Origin: Mesorhizobium sp. M1B.F.Ca.ET.045.04.1.1 | GTDB lineage: Bacteria > Pseudomonadota > Alphaproteobacteria > Rhizobiales > Rhizobiaceae | NCBI RefSeq assembly: GCF_003952465.1 | Contig: NZ_CP034448.1 | Span: 2,085,001-2,149,000 of the forward strand | Direction: 5' to 3' | Length of the DNA stretch: 64,000 bases | Part shown: piece by piece, positions 39,170-47,205 of the stretch | How the letters are laid out: every line of letters starts with the position of its first letter | Position numbering within the stretch: position 1 is the stretch's first letter | The notes under the pieces: model-generated | Databases searched by the model: none | What the model was told of the DNA's origin: nothing | What the model saw: only the letters and a program-made list of their open reading frames with translations | Made by a program: the position numbers and the translations under genes

Positions 39170-40962
39170 CCCTGGTCACCTGTGTTGAGCGAGGCAGCCC
39201 TGGCGAGTGGCCGCACCTCGCCTTCGACCTCGTTGCCGACATAGACGCCGAATGCGTCTTCGGTGCATTCGCGCACATAGCGCGCCAGCATCGAGCGGAT
39301 CGCCGGGTCGGCGATCTTCAATCCATCGATCGCGTCGATGTCGATCAGCCGGATGCCGCGATCGCTGGACGCCGGCACATCGAAGGTGCCGCGATAATAG
39401 ACATGCGTGCGCGAGACGTCCCCGGCATCGTCCCAGACCGCGTAGAGGAAGCCGAGCTGGGCTTCGATGGCTTTCGCGGCGAGAAGCCCGTTGAGGCTCT
39501 TGCCGTCGCCTGCCGAGCCAAGGCCCCGGCCGCGCGGCAGTTCGAGAAAGCCGTCCGGTGTATCCAGAAACAGGATGCGGCCGCCGTTTTCAAGGATGGC
39601 GCCGACATCGGTGCCGGGCTGGGCGGCGGCCAGCGCCTCCTGGCTGAGGCCTGGCGTGACGTAGGCGCCGCGGCAATAGCCGAGCGGCTGCGCTGCGTTG
39701 TGCTGGAAATCGCGGACGCGGCCGATGAGGATCGAATGATCGCCCGCGTCGACCAGCCGCTCCATGTCGCAGTCGAAGCACGCGACCGAGCCGTCCAAGG
39801 CGGGGCTGCCGGTCTGTCCCGGGCGCCAGTCGACCGAGGCGAACTTGTCCGCCGCTTTCGAGGCGAAGATGCCGGAGGCCGCCTTCTGGCTTTCGTTCAA
39901 GATGTTGATGGCGAAGCTCTTCGATGTCGCGAAAACCGGATGGCCTAGCGCCTTGTGGGCGATGCAGACCAGCACCAGGGGCGGATCGAGCGACACCGAG
40001 GCGAAGGAGTTGGCGGTGAAGCCGCGCGGCTCGCCTTCCGGTCCGATCGTGGTGACGATGGTGACGCCGGTGAGGAACGAGCCCAGCGCGCGGCGGAACT
40101 CGCCGCTGTCGAAGCTGGCGCCTGCATCCGCTCCGTTGCTCTGCGCGGCGACTTCGCCGTCCGTCAGGAAGTCGACGATGTGACGCGTGGTGAAATCGGG
40201 CGCCGCCACCGCCATCATGTGCCGTTCGCCGCCAAGCACGGTACAGCGGCCGTGCGGCGCCAGTCGCGCCATGGCGGCCGACATTGCCGGCGAGGAGTTC
40301 TTGTCTTCCGAGCCGGTGATGAACAGGGCCGGCATGGCCAGCGCCGGCAGGCGCTCGGCGTGATCGCTATCGGCGCGGGCGAAGAGGCGATAGGTGCGGG
40401 CATAGCCTTCGGGGTCGACCTCACCCAGCGCCGCCGCCGCCTTTTCGGCTGCCGCCATGAGCTCCGCAGAAATCGGATCGCCGAACCAGCGCGCAATGGT
40501 CTGCGCGGCGCCTGCCGTGTCGCCGTGGCCGGTGAGGGCGGCGGCTCGCTCGCGAACGGCTTCGGCGAGGTCGGGCGGCCGGCGGAACACGGCGTTCAGC
40601 GAAACGATGCGGCTGACGCGCTCGGGCGCGAGCAGAGCGAGTTCCTGCGCGACCAGCGCGCCCATCGAGTGGCCGACGACGGATACGCTATTGAGGCCGA
40701 GATGGTCGAGCAGCCGGATCGCCTGCCTGGCATAGTCGGCCAGCTCCGGCACCTGCGGCGGCAGCGGCGAGCGGCCGTGACCGAGCATGTCGATGGCGAT
40801 GACGTCCCAACGATCCGCCATGCGCTCGATCTGCGGCTGCCAGATCGCAGCGTTCATGCCGACGCCGTGAATGAAAAGCACCGGCGCGCCTGATCCGGCG
40901 CGGATGAAGCTGGTGCCGTCGGGCGCGGCGGCCCGGGTCCATTCAAGCGCGGCGTCAGCCAT
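39166..40962 (-). CDS. three-part fusion: alpha/beta hydrolase, flavin reductase, C-terminal domain of unknown role
   Basis: A 598-residue protein. Residues 1-268 are an alpha/beta hydrolase: FIHGVGMNAAIW, GHSMG with nucleophile S99, and D/H candidates near D220 and H248. Residues 286-436 are a flavin reductase domain: FRRALGSFLTGVTIVTT, GFTANSFASVSLDPPLVLV, HPVFATSKSFAINIL, and LIGRVRDF. Residues 437-598 form a third region (ILFLDTPDGFLELPRGRG ... FLYAVWDDAGDVSRTHVYYRG) that looks Nudix-like without a Nudix box. The frame is unbroken across all three. It would supply reduced flavin to the adjacent oxygenase and hydrolyse its later product. ATG at 40962 overlaps the DUF1185 stop. Confidence 0.88.
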   Translation of the reverse strand: MADAALEWTRAAAPDGTSFIRAGSGAPVLFIHGVGMNAAIWQPQIERMADRWDVIAIDMLGHGRSPLPPQVPELADYARQAIRLLDHLGLNSVSVVGHSMGALVAQELALLAPERVSRIVSLNAVFRRPPDLAEAVRERAAALTGHGDTAGAAQTIARWFGDPISAELMAAAEKAAAALGEVDPEGYARTYRLFARADSDHAERLPALAMPALFITGSEDKNSSPAMSAAMARLAPHGRCTVLGGERHMMAVAAPDFTTRHIVDFLTDGEVAAQSNGADAGASFDSGEFRRALGSFLTGVTIVTTIGPEGEPRGFTANSFASVSLDPPLVLVCIAHKALGHPVFATSKSFAINILNESQKAASGIFASKAADKFASVDWRPGQTGSPALDGSVACFDCDMERLVDAGDHSILIGRVRDFQHNAAQPLGYCRGAYVTPGLSQEALAAAQPGTDVGAILENGGRILFLDTPDGFLELPRGRGLGSAGDGKSLNGLLAAKAIEAQLGFLYAVWDDAGDVSRTHVYYRGTFDVPASSDRGIRLIDIDAIDGLKIADPAIRSMLARYVRECTEDAFGVYVGNEVEGEVRPLARAASLNTGDQG

Positions 40963-41542
40963 GCAGGTCGCCCACTTCCTTGAGGTCCTGATAGCGATCG
41001 CCGATGCGATGATGCGGGCGGCCGCCGATGGAAGCGCCAAGCGCCACGACCAGCTCGTCGGGGGCTGGGGCGTCGCTGATCTGGAAATGCACGGTCAGGT
41101 AATGCGAGCGCCGGCCTTCGTCGTTCTTGTCCATCAGCGGGATCATGATCGGCGTGTTCGGCCCGCCGCGCAGATTGGTGAAGGCGAGATAGGTCTTGGC
41201 GCCGACGGCGCGGCGATAATGGTTGCCGAAATGCAGCGTGTGGATCAGCGCCGAGGCGTGCTCGATCTCGCCCGACGTGCCGCAGATGGCGGCCTTGCCG
41301 TAACCTTCGATCGCGTCGCCCGAGCCGGCGACTGCAATAATCTCGCGGGTCAGCATTTCTCCGAGCACCGGCGCACAGGCGCGGATCTCGGGCGAGAGGT
41401 CCTCGGTGAAGCCGCGACCTGCCCAGGGGTTCGTCAGCACGGCGGCGACGCCGATCAGACGCAGCGGCCTGGGTGCCGCCTTGCCGCCTTCGATCAGCGT
41501 GTTTTCGGTATAGGTGACGATCTTGCGAATGGCCGGCTGCAT
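40955..41542 (-). CDS. amino acid synthesis (DUF1185/PF06684) family protein
   Basis: A 195-residue protein I recognise as the AA_synth/DUF1185 family: IRKIVTYTENTLIEGGK at the start, NPWAGRGFTEDLSP, IEGYGKAAICGTSGEIEHASALIHTLHFGNHYR, and HYLTVHFQISDAPAPDELVVALGAS. The biochemical role is not established. It is the first gene of the oxygenase operon, overlapping the fusion gene by eight bases, so it probably takes part in the same pathway, perhaps as an early or late hydrolase or lyase. Confidence 0.85.
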   Translation of the reverse strand: MQPAIRKIVTYTENTLIEGGKAAPRPLRLIGVAAVLTNPWAGRGFTEDLSPEIRACAPVLGEMLTREIIAVAGSGDAIEGYGKAAICGTSGEIEHASALIHTLHFGNHYRRAVGAKTYLAFTNLRGGPNTPIMIPLMDKNDEGRRSHYLTVHFQISDAPAPDELVVALGASIGGRPHHRIGDRYQDLKEVGDLHG

Positions 41543-41593
41543 GGAAACCTCTGTCGGGCGACGCTTGAAAAGGCGCCATTTCCCGCGTTGTCT

Positions 41594-41607
41594 TATGGTA
41601 TACCATA
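41594..41607. promoter_or_regulatory. palindromic operator for the GntR-controlled oxygenase operon
   Basis: TATGGTATACCATA is a perfect 14-base palindrome in the gap between the divergent DUF1185 (start 41542) and GntR (start 41678) genes. It is of the TGGT-ATACCA class expected for FCD-type GntR repressors. Confidence 0.75.
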
Positions 41608-41677
41608 CTATGGAGCACCAAATACCTTGTCAATCGGCCATGGAATCTGTTTTTGTGGCGAGGCAGGGAGCAAGCAC

Positions 41678-42355
41678 ATGCAGGACGACACGCTTCGCAT
41701 CGATCGCAGCGCCAAGACCTTGAGAACATTGGCTCTCGAGCGCATGCGCGAGGCCATCATGGATTTTCATTTCCAGCCCGGCGAAAGGCTGATCGAGCGG
41801 CCGCTTTGCGACCAGCTCGGCGTCAGCCGTTCGGTTGTGCGCGAGGTTTTGCGGCAGCTGGAAGCTGAAGGTCTCGTGCAGATGATCCCCGGGCACGGGC
41901 CGGCGGTGGCACGGCCGGACCTCGGCCGCACCGACGAGATCTATGAGCTCAGGGCCCTGCTCGAGGGGATCGCGGCGCGCGCCTGCGCCTTGTCGGCGAC
42001 TGACGGGCAATTGGCTGTCCTCGAACGTGCGCTCGAGGCCCTTTTTGAGGCTTGGGCATCCGGCAAGCCGCCGGCGGTGATGCGGGCGACGACCGGATTC
42101 TATGAGGCGCTGTTCGAGGCGGCGGACAAGCGCGTCGCCTGGGAGATCGTGAGCGGACTGAATGTGCGTATCAACCAGCTACGCTCGATGACGATCGCTT
42201 CAGTGAACCGGCGCGAGCCGGCGATCGCCGAGATGAACGAGATCATGAATGCGATCAGGGCGCGCAAGCCGGAGGAGGCGGAAGCCGCGGCGCGGCGCCA
42301 TGTCGAGTCCGCCTGGAAGATCGCCCGCACGGCGCTGCAGCCGTCGCCGGCGTGA
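41678..42355 (+). CDS. GntR family transcriptional regulator (FCD)
   Basis: A 225-residue regulator with a winged helix at about 14-80 (LALERMREAIMDFHFQPGERLIE, QLGVSRSVVREVLRQLEAEGLVQMIPGHGPAVA) and an FCD domain (ELRALLEGIAARACALSA, EMNEIMNAIRARKPEEAEAAARRHVE). It is divergent from the oxygenase operon with a perfect palindrome between. Translation probably starts at ATG 41678 following GGCAGGGAG. It most likely represses the operon until the substrate or a breakdown product is present. Confidence 0.9.
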   Translation: MQDDTLRIDRSAKTLRTLALERMREAIMDFHFQPGERLIERPLCDQLGVSRSVVREVLRQLEAEGLVQMIPGHGPAVARPDLGRTDEIYELRALLEGIAARACALSATDGQLAVLERALEALFEAWASGKPPAVMRATTGFYEALFEAADKRVAWEIVSGLNVRINQLRSMTIASVNRREPAIAEMNEIMNAIRARKPEEAEAAARRHVESAWKIARTALQPSPA

Positions 42356-42392
42356 CCGAGGGCGGCCAGCTTGCTCTCTACGCTCCCGTCGA

Positions 42393-42543
42393 CATCGCCG
42401 ACCGCAGCCACGTCGTGATGGCGTCGAAGTCGATCGGCTGCGTCGTGTCGACGTCGAGAGGTGAGCCGCGCAGCAGCGGTTCGGCGCGTCTGGCCAGTTC
42501 GATCAGCTCGGGGATGTTAGCGGCGCCGGGGCGGCCGGCAGGC
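42393..42543 (-). pseudogene. C-terminal fragment of the ROK kinase/P-loop gene (duplicate)
   Basis: About 150 bases match the 3' end of the ROK fusion gene (44704-44854) at close to 88 percent by eye, in the same orientation, including the coding pattern for IPELIELA, DVDTTQP and FDAIT. There is no start or upstream part. It is 2.3 kb from the intact gene and borders the DJ-1/LysR insert. It is a relic of duplication or of an insertion into the end of this gene. Confidence 0.75.
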
Positions 42544-42586
42544 CGATGGGAGGGTCGGGATCTATAGCGTTCGCGAAGACGGAGAT

Positions 42587-42620
42587 CACGGCAGGTTCGA
42601 ATCCTGTCGGGTTCGTCAAA
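42587..42620 (+). other. tRNA 3'-end-like fragment
   Basis: GGCAGGTTCGAATCCTGTC (T-arm stem and loop with the invariant GGTTCGAATCC) is followed by GGGTTCG and TCA, the look of a tRNA T-arm and acceptor strand. No matching 5' acceptor or anticodon arm is found upstream, so it is a fragment. Such fragments often mark an attachment site left by an integrating element. Confidence 0.55.
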
Positions 42621-42653
42621 GCCATACCAGAGTGCGATATTGCCATCTTGGCG

Positions 42654-43667
42654 CTAAGCATCGAACAGCGTGAACGACTCGACCTCAGGGTCCTTGTCGA
42701 GAAGGGCGCGAAACCGGACAAAATCGCCGCGTCGTGTGCGCCAGGCGACATAGGCGTGCTGCTGTTCGATCGAGTCCCAGCCTTGAACCAATAGAAAGGC
42801 GTTCGCGGTTGAGGTGCCTTGATAGGAATGGCTGTAGCGGCAACCCGGCGCGAGCCGCGTCACGGGGATCACGTTCAACAAGTGGCGCTTGAACGTGTCC
42901 GCGTCCTTTGCGCTAAGCCGCATGGTGATAAACATCGGCCTTGCGTCGGTGGGAGTTGCAAAGGCCGGCGGCCTGTCACTCGCCGATGTGACGGCCTGCA
43001 GCACGAGCTCGGCCACCTTCGCAGATGACATCGGATTCTGACCGGTGATCAGGTTGCCGTCTTGCACCGCGAATGGTCGGAAGTTGGACGTCTTCTCAAA
43101 ACGTGCGCCCAGTTCGCGCAAGCGCGTCTCGAGCAGGAAGGGCACGATCTCCGTCAAACCTTCCGCCTCCTCCTCTGCGTCCGTGAACCCGCTGACGCGC
43201 CTGTCGCGCACGATGGGGCTGCCGTCCGCGCGCTTGGCAGATATGAGGCCCGCCGCACCGTGACACACCGCGGCGACCACGCGCCCCTCGTCGAACGCTT
43301 GGCCTAGGGCGTTGGCGAGCGCCGCATTGCCTGGAAGATCCCACATCGCAGCGTGGCCTCCCGGCAGAAAGATCGCGTCATAATCCGAGGCGCGTACCTT
43401 ATCGATGGAGGGTGTCGACCTCACGCAGGCCATCGCATGATCGTCGGAAAGGAACCGCTGCACCGGCGGAGGATTGTTGCCATCAGCTTTGATGCTCCTC
43501 GCGTCGAAGGGCACCTCACCGCCCTTTATCGATGCCACGATGATGTCGGCGCCGCTATCGAGCAGGGCATAATAGGGCGTTGCCAGCTCTTCGAGCCACA
43601 AACCCGTCTGACGACCGGTGCCGCCGAGTTGGTCGTGCGACGTGGTGACGATGAGTATCTTGGGCAT
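42654..43667 (-). CDS. DJ-1/PfpI family protein fused to an antibiotic-biosynthesis-monooxygenase-like domain
   Basis: A 337-residue protein. Residues 1-230 are a DJ-1/PfpI (Hsp31-like) domain: ILIVTTSHDQLGG, acidic residue in LWLEELATPY (E26/E27), and nucleophile C135 in AAVCHGAAGL. Residues about 245-337 form an ABM-like ferredoxin fold (MFITMRLSAKDADTFKRHLL ... WDSIEQQHAYVAWRT). Such DJ-1 proteins act on reactive aldehydes such as methylglyoxal or as chaperones. ATG at 43667 is preferred to the longer frame. It is divergent from the LysR gene, 95 bases apart. Confidence 0.85.
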   Translation of the reverse strand: MPKILIVTTSHDQLGGTGRQTGLWLEELATPYYALLDSGADIIVASIKGGEVPFDARSIKADGNNPPPVQRFLSDDHAMACVRSTPSIDKVRASDYDAIFLPGGHAAMWDLPGNAALANALGQAFDEGRVVAAVCHGAAGLISAKRADGSPIVRDRRVSGFTDAEEEAEGLTEIVPFLLETRLRELGARFEKTSNFRPFAVQDGNLITGQNPMSSAKVAELVLQAVTSASDRPPAFATPTDARPMFITMRLSAKDADTFKRHLLNVIPVTRLAPGCRYSHSYQGTSTANAFLLVQGWDSIEQQHAYVAWRTRRGDFVRFRALLDKDPEVESFTLFDA

Positions 43668-43762
43668 CGGAGGTCTCCATAACAAACCGCTTGATGCTGC
43701 TCATATGGCTTGGCCTCACATCTGAAAAATCATATTGTTGAGCCGAATTGATAAAAATAATT

Positions 43763-44662
43763 ATGAATCAGCTCAACCAACTGCGAACCTTCCTCGCCGT
43801 TTACCGTGTCGGCTCGGTAACGAAGGCCGCGGTCCAACTCGCTCTCACGCAGCCTGCCGCGTCCGGGCACATCAAAGCGCTGGAAACTCATCTCAAGCGC
43901 AAGCTTTTCCGGCGAGTTGGACGCGGCATAGCGCCGACAGCCGCCGCGGAATCCCTTGCCCGTGCCGTTGCGCCGCATCTCGACGGCATCGAGGCAGCCT
44001 TGGCCGCGGCAGCAATGCGCCACGACAGTCTTGTCGGTACGGTGCGCTTGGGCGGTCCCATAGAATTCATGACCGAGAAGGTGCTCCCGGCGCTGAGCGG
44101 GTTCCCGGACATGGGCATTCGGATCGAATTGCGGTTCGGTGTGGCGCGCGACCTAATCGAGGGTGTCCAAAGCAGCGAACTGGACATGGCGATTGCCACC
44201 GTCCGCATTCCGCGCAAGATGATCGGATATGATCCGGTGTTCCGCGAAACCTTTGTGCTCGTCGGGGCGCCGAGGTGGGCGGCGTTGATGCCGCCGGCGA
44301 TGGTGTCGCGCACCGGAGCAGCGGCGGTCACCGGCTTGCCTTGGCTCAGTTACGGGCCTGATCTGCCGATCGTGCGGCGCTATTTCCGCCAGGTCTTCCG
44401 CGCTGAACCGCCGCCCGAGGCCGTCCAAGTTATCCCCGACCTGCGCGCGTTGACCGATGCCTGTGTTGCCGGAGCCGGCATCACCGTGCTGCCGAAGTAT
44501 CTATGCGCATCATATCTCGCAACAGGTTCCCTGGTGGTGATGCACGACCCTTCTGACCCGCCGAGCAACGACATTCTTCTCGCCTGGAATCGGCTGGGGC
44601 TGCGGCAGCCGCTGAACGCATTCGTGCGGGAGCGGCTGCTACAAGCGGCAAGAAGTTGGTAG
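43763..44662 (+). CDS. LysR family transcriptional regulator
   Basis: A 299-residue LysR regulator. The N-terminal helix-turn-helix (residues 1-60) reads LNQLRTFLAVYRVGSVTKAA, then LALTQPAASGHIKALETHL, and the effector domain follows (VGTVRLGGPIEF ... VAGAGITVLPKYLC). ATG at 43763 is taken; an upstream start at 43748 is possible. It is divergent from the DJ-1 fusion gene, the classical LysR arrangement, and probably activates it. The surrounding DNA is more A+T rich than its neighbours. Confidence 0.9.
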   Translation: MNQLNQLRTFLAVYRVGSVTKAAVQLALTQPAASGHIKALETHLKRKLFRRVGRGIAPTAAAESLARAVAPHLDGIEAALAAAAMRHDSLVGTVRLGGPIEFMTEKVLPALSGFPDMGIRIELRFGVARDLIEGVQSSELDMAIATVRIPRKMIGYDPVFRETFVLVGAPRWAALMPPAMVSRTGAAAVTGLPWLSYGPDLPIVRRYFRQVFRAEPPPEAVQVIPDLRALTDACVAGAGITVLPKYLCASYLATGSLVVMHDPSDPPSNDILLAWNRLGLRQPLNAFVRERLLQAARSW

Positions 44663-44694
44663 TCGTCGCAGAAAAATTGCGCTCAATAATACTC

Positions 44695-46116
44695 CTACCC
44701 CTCCATCGCCGACCGCAGCCACGCCGTGATGGCGTCGAAGTCGACCGGCTGCGTCGTATCGACGTCGAAAAGCGGTCCGCGCCGCAGCGGCTCGGCGCGC
44801 TTGGCCAGTTCGATCAGCTCGGGGATGTAAGCCGCGCCCGGATGGCCGGCGGGCCTCTGGTCAAGCCGGGCGCGGTAGCGCTCGGCAAGGACCTCGCCGG
44901 GCGCGTGGCACCAGATTTCGGCGGTCCGCTCGACGCCGGCTTTGCGCAGATGGTCCTCGAGAACGTCTCGTGGCTGGAAACCGAACCAGGCATCGACGAC
45001 GAAAGTGACGCCCGCCGGAGCTTCGCCGACAACGGACCAGATCGCCTGGTAGCTGGCGCGGCCAAGCGTCCGGTTGAACTCGCGGTCGGCGCCGCCGAGT
45101 ATTTCGAGGAACGGGTTCTTGACCGTGTCGAGCGCCAGCAGCGGCCAGCCCATGCGGTCGGCGATGCCGCGCGAGACGGTGCCCTTGCCGCTTGCCGGGA
45201 TGCCGTTGACGAGCACGGCGCGCCTCGGCGATGGCGTGCCTGCCTTCGCTTTGAGCGCCTGCAGGCCGGCGCCGATCACGCCGGCGTCGTCGCCGAGCTT
45301 AGCCGGTTCCACCTTGCATTGATACCAGGGCGCCAGCGCCGGCGCATATGCGAGCGCCCGGTGCGCCGCCCGGCCCAGGCCGCCGCCGAGCAGAACGAGG
45401 TCGGGGTCGAACATGGCGACAACCGAATCGATTGCCGCCCGCAACGGCTTGGCCCAGGCTTCCAGTATGCCGCGCGTCGTGCCGTCGCCGGCCGCGTCGC
45501 GGGCAAAGAGCTGATCGACGGAGATGCCCGGCCCCAGGCCTGCGCGTGCGATGTGGCGGCCGAGCGCCGTGCCCGAACTGGTGGTCTCGACGCAGCCGCG
45601 CCGGCCGCAGGCGCAGATCTCGCCGTTGGCGTCGACGCTGATGTGGCCGAGCTGGCCGGCGGTTGCGCGCCCGCGCATGATCTGACGGTTCTGTGCAACG
45701 GCGCCGCCGATGCCGGTGCCGATGGTGAACATGACGATATTGTCGTGCCCCGCGGCCGCCCCCAGCGCCATCTCGGCGACCAGCGCCATGTTGCAGTCGT
45801 TGTCGAGCACGACGGGCTTGCCGGCCATGCTCTCCAGACGCTGTTGCAGGGCGACCGAGGCAAGGTCGACGTAACCGCCTGACAACACCGCGCCGCGCCT
45901 TGCATCGACGCGGCCGGGAACGCCGACGCCGATGGCCGCCACCTCGGGCGTGTCGAGCAGGCGCACCATGTCGGCGATGCGGCCGAGCACCAGTTCCGGA
46001 TCGGGCGCGCTTTGCTCGGCGACGCGCTTGAGGATTTCACCCGCGCCCGAGATGCGGGCGGCACGCAGATTGGTGCCGCCTATATCGATCCCGATGGCCA
46101 TCGACCTTTGTGGCAT
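44695..46116 (-). CDS. ROK family sugar kinase fused to a C-terminal P-loop kinase-like domain
   Basis: A 473-residue two-domain protein. Residues 1-290 are a ROK kinase: IGIDIGGTNLRAA, catalytic D107 in LDNDCNMALVAE, MFTIGTGIGGAV, GHISVDANGE and the zinc motif CACGRRGC (C168, C170, C175). Residues 298-473 are a P-loop domain with Walker A GIPASGKGT (305-313) and a likely lid region, similar to small-molecule kinases of the gluconate-kinase or zeta-toxin type. ATG at 46116 is used; GTG 46128 and ATG 46101 are alternatives. It precedes an aldolase in a sugar cluster and may phosphorylate a sugar twice. Confidence 0.87.
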   Translation of the reverse strand: MPQRSMAIGIDIGGTNLRAARISGAGEILKRVAEQSAPDPELVLGRIADMVRLLDTPEVAAIGVGVPGRVDARRGAVLSGGYVDLASVALQQRLESMAGKPVVLDNDCNMALVAEMALGAAAGHDNIVMFTIGTGIGGAVAQNRQIMRGRATAGQLGHISVDANGEICACGRRGCVETTSSGTALGRHIARAGLGPGISVDQLFARDAAGDGTTRGILEAWAKPLRAAIDSVVAMFDPDLVLLGGGLGRAAHRALAYAPALAPWYQCKVEPAKLGDDAGVIGAGLQALKAKAGTPSPRRAVLVNGIPASGKGTVSRGIADRMGWPLLALDTVKNPFLEILGGADREFNRTLGRASYQAIWSVVGEAPAGVTFVVDAWFGFQPRDVLEDHLRKAGVERTAEIWCHAPGEVLAERYRARLDQRPAGHPGAAYIPELIELAKRAEPLRRGPLFDVDTTQPVDFDAITAWLRSAMEG

Positions 46117-46186
46117 GATGTTCCGCACTTGTCCGGCGCCGGCCTGCGATTGAGGTCAGGCCCGCATCACCTGAATCACAATGCCC

Positions 46187-46302
46187 TAGAGCCGGATGAT
46201 TTCAGGTCGAACCGACCTGAAGTCTGAATCCGGCTCTAAATCAAAGAAATAGAGCATGATGTCGCCCGAAAACCGCTTCACACTTTTCGGCATCATGCTC
46301 TA
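46187..46302. repeat. palindromic intergenic repeat, family A copy 4 (two modules)
   Basis: Module 1 runs TAGAGCCGGAT ... ATCCGGCTCTA with an inner TTCAGGTCG/CGACCTGAA; module 2 has arms TAGAGCATGATG (46250-46261) and CATCATGCTCTA (46291-46302) around CGAAAACCGCTTCACACTTTTCGG. The right end contains the TAG stop (minus strand) of the aldolase gene. Confidence 0.85.
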
Positions 46303-47205
46303 GGCGGCCTTTTGCCGGTAGCGCCCGATCACCGCCTGGATCTCGCGCAGTCGCGGCACGGCGATGGTCTTCAGCCTTTCGCGCTGGATGTCACGGTCGA
46401 GCGAGATGCAGTCCTTCCACAGCGAACGGCCGGCGATGACGCCGGACGCGCCGTTCTGCATAGCGATCTCGACCTGGCCGAGGAAGGTCGCATGATTGAC
46501 GCCGGCCGACAGCACCGCCCACGGCACCTCGCCCGCCATCCTGGTGATGTTGGCGCAGGCCTCGGCCGTGCCGGGATAAGGAAGCTTCAGCACCTTGGCG
46601 CCGCACTCCAGCGAAATCCTCGTGCCTTCCTCGACGAGCCAGGGCGTCCTGGCCGCATAATCCTCGGGGCTTTCGCCTTCGAGCTGATAGGTCAGGAACT
46701 CGACCACGAGCAGCAGGTCCTCTTTGCCGAAATCGGCGATGCACTGGCGCAGGATAGCGATGTTATGCTCGTTGGCCGCCGGCCTGTCGGCCCTGAGGTA
46801 GACCATGATCTTGCCGCCGGTGCCGCCCAGCTCGCGCACGCGCCGCGCGTCGATGCCGGGAACCAGGCGCGACAGGCGGTAACCCTCGGGCGAGACATCG
46901 AAGCCGGAGGCGTCGAGACCGATGAGCAGGGCGGTGTCGCGGCTCAGCACGCCCTTGTCGACCACACGCGGCACGGCGCAAAGCGGGTCGAGCAACACGC
47001 AGGACGCGGCGCTGGCGAGGTAGCGCGTGATGTCCGTCTTGGTGTCGCCGAGCATGTCGTTGGTGATCTTGGCCTGTTCGGCCGGATCCGACGCCAGCAA
47101 GGTGCGCATGCCGCCGCGCTGGTCGCATGCGATAGCCATCATGGCCCCGTCCGGTCCGCAGATTTGCTGGTAGCCGCGCAACTCCGCGGTGGTCATCTTC
47201 GCCAT
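46300..47205 (-). CDS. class I sugar-bisphosphate aldolase (tagatose/sulfofructose-phosphate aldolase-like)
   Basis: A 301-residue TIM-barrel aldolase of the LacD/SqiA-like family: MMAIACDQRGGMRTLL near the N-terminus, VLLDPLCAVP, KIMVYLRADRPAANEH, VVEFLTYQLEGESPEDYA, and AKVLKLPYPG whose lysine is the probable Schiff-base residue. WAVLSAGVNHATFLGQVEIA and ASGVIAGRSLWKD end the barrel. It would cleave a 1-phosphorylated or bisphosphorylated ketose to triose phosphates. With the upstream kinase fusion it forms the lower part of the sugar pathway; SorC is divergent. Confidence 0.86.
   Translation of the reverse strand: MAKMTTAELRGYQQICGPDGAMMAIACDQRGGMRTLLASDPAEQAKITNDMLGDTKTDITRYLASAASCVLLDPLCAVPRVVDKGVLSRDTALLIGLDASGFDVSPEGYRLSRLVPGIDARRVRELGGTGGKIMVYLRADRPAANEHNIAILRQCIADFGKEDLLLVVEFLTYQLEGESPEDYAARTPWLVEEGTRISLECGAKVLKLPYPGTAEACANITRMAGEVPWAVLSAGVNHATFLGQVEIAMQNGASGVIAGRSLWKDCISLDRDIQRERLKTIAVPRLREIQAVIGRYRQKAA

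Noticed and set aside
42587..42620. A functional tRNA gene
   Set aside because: T-arm and acceptor-like bases are present but no matching 5' acceptor or anticodon arm is found in the preceding 100 bases.
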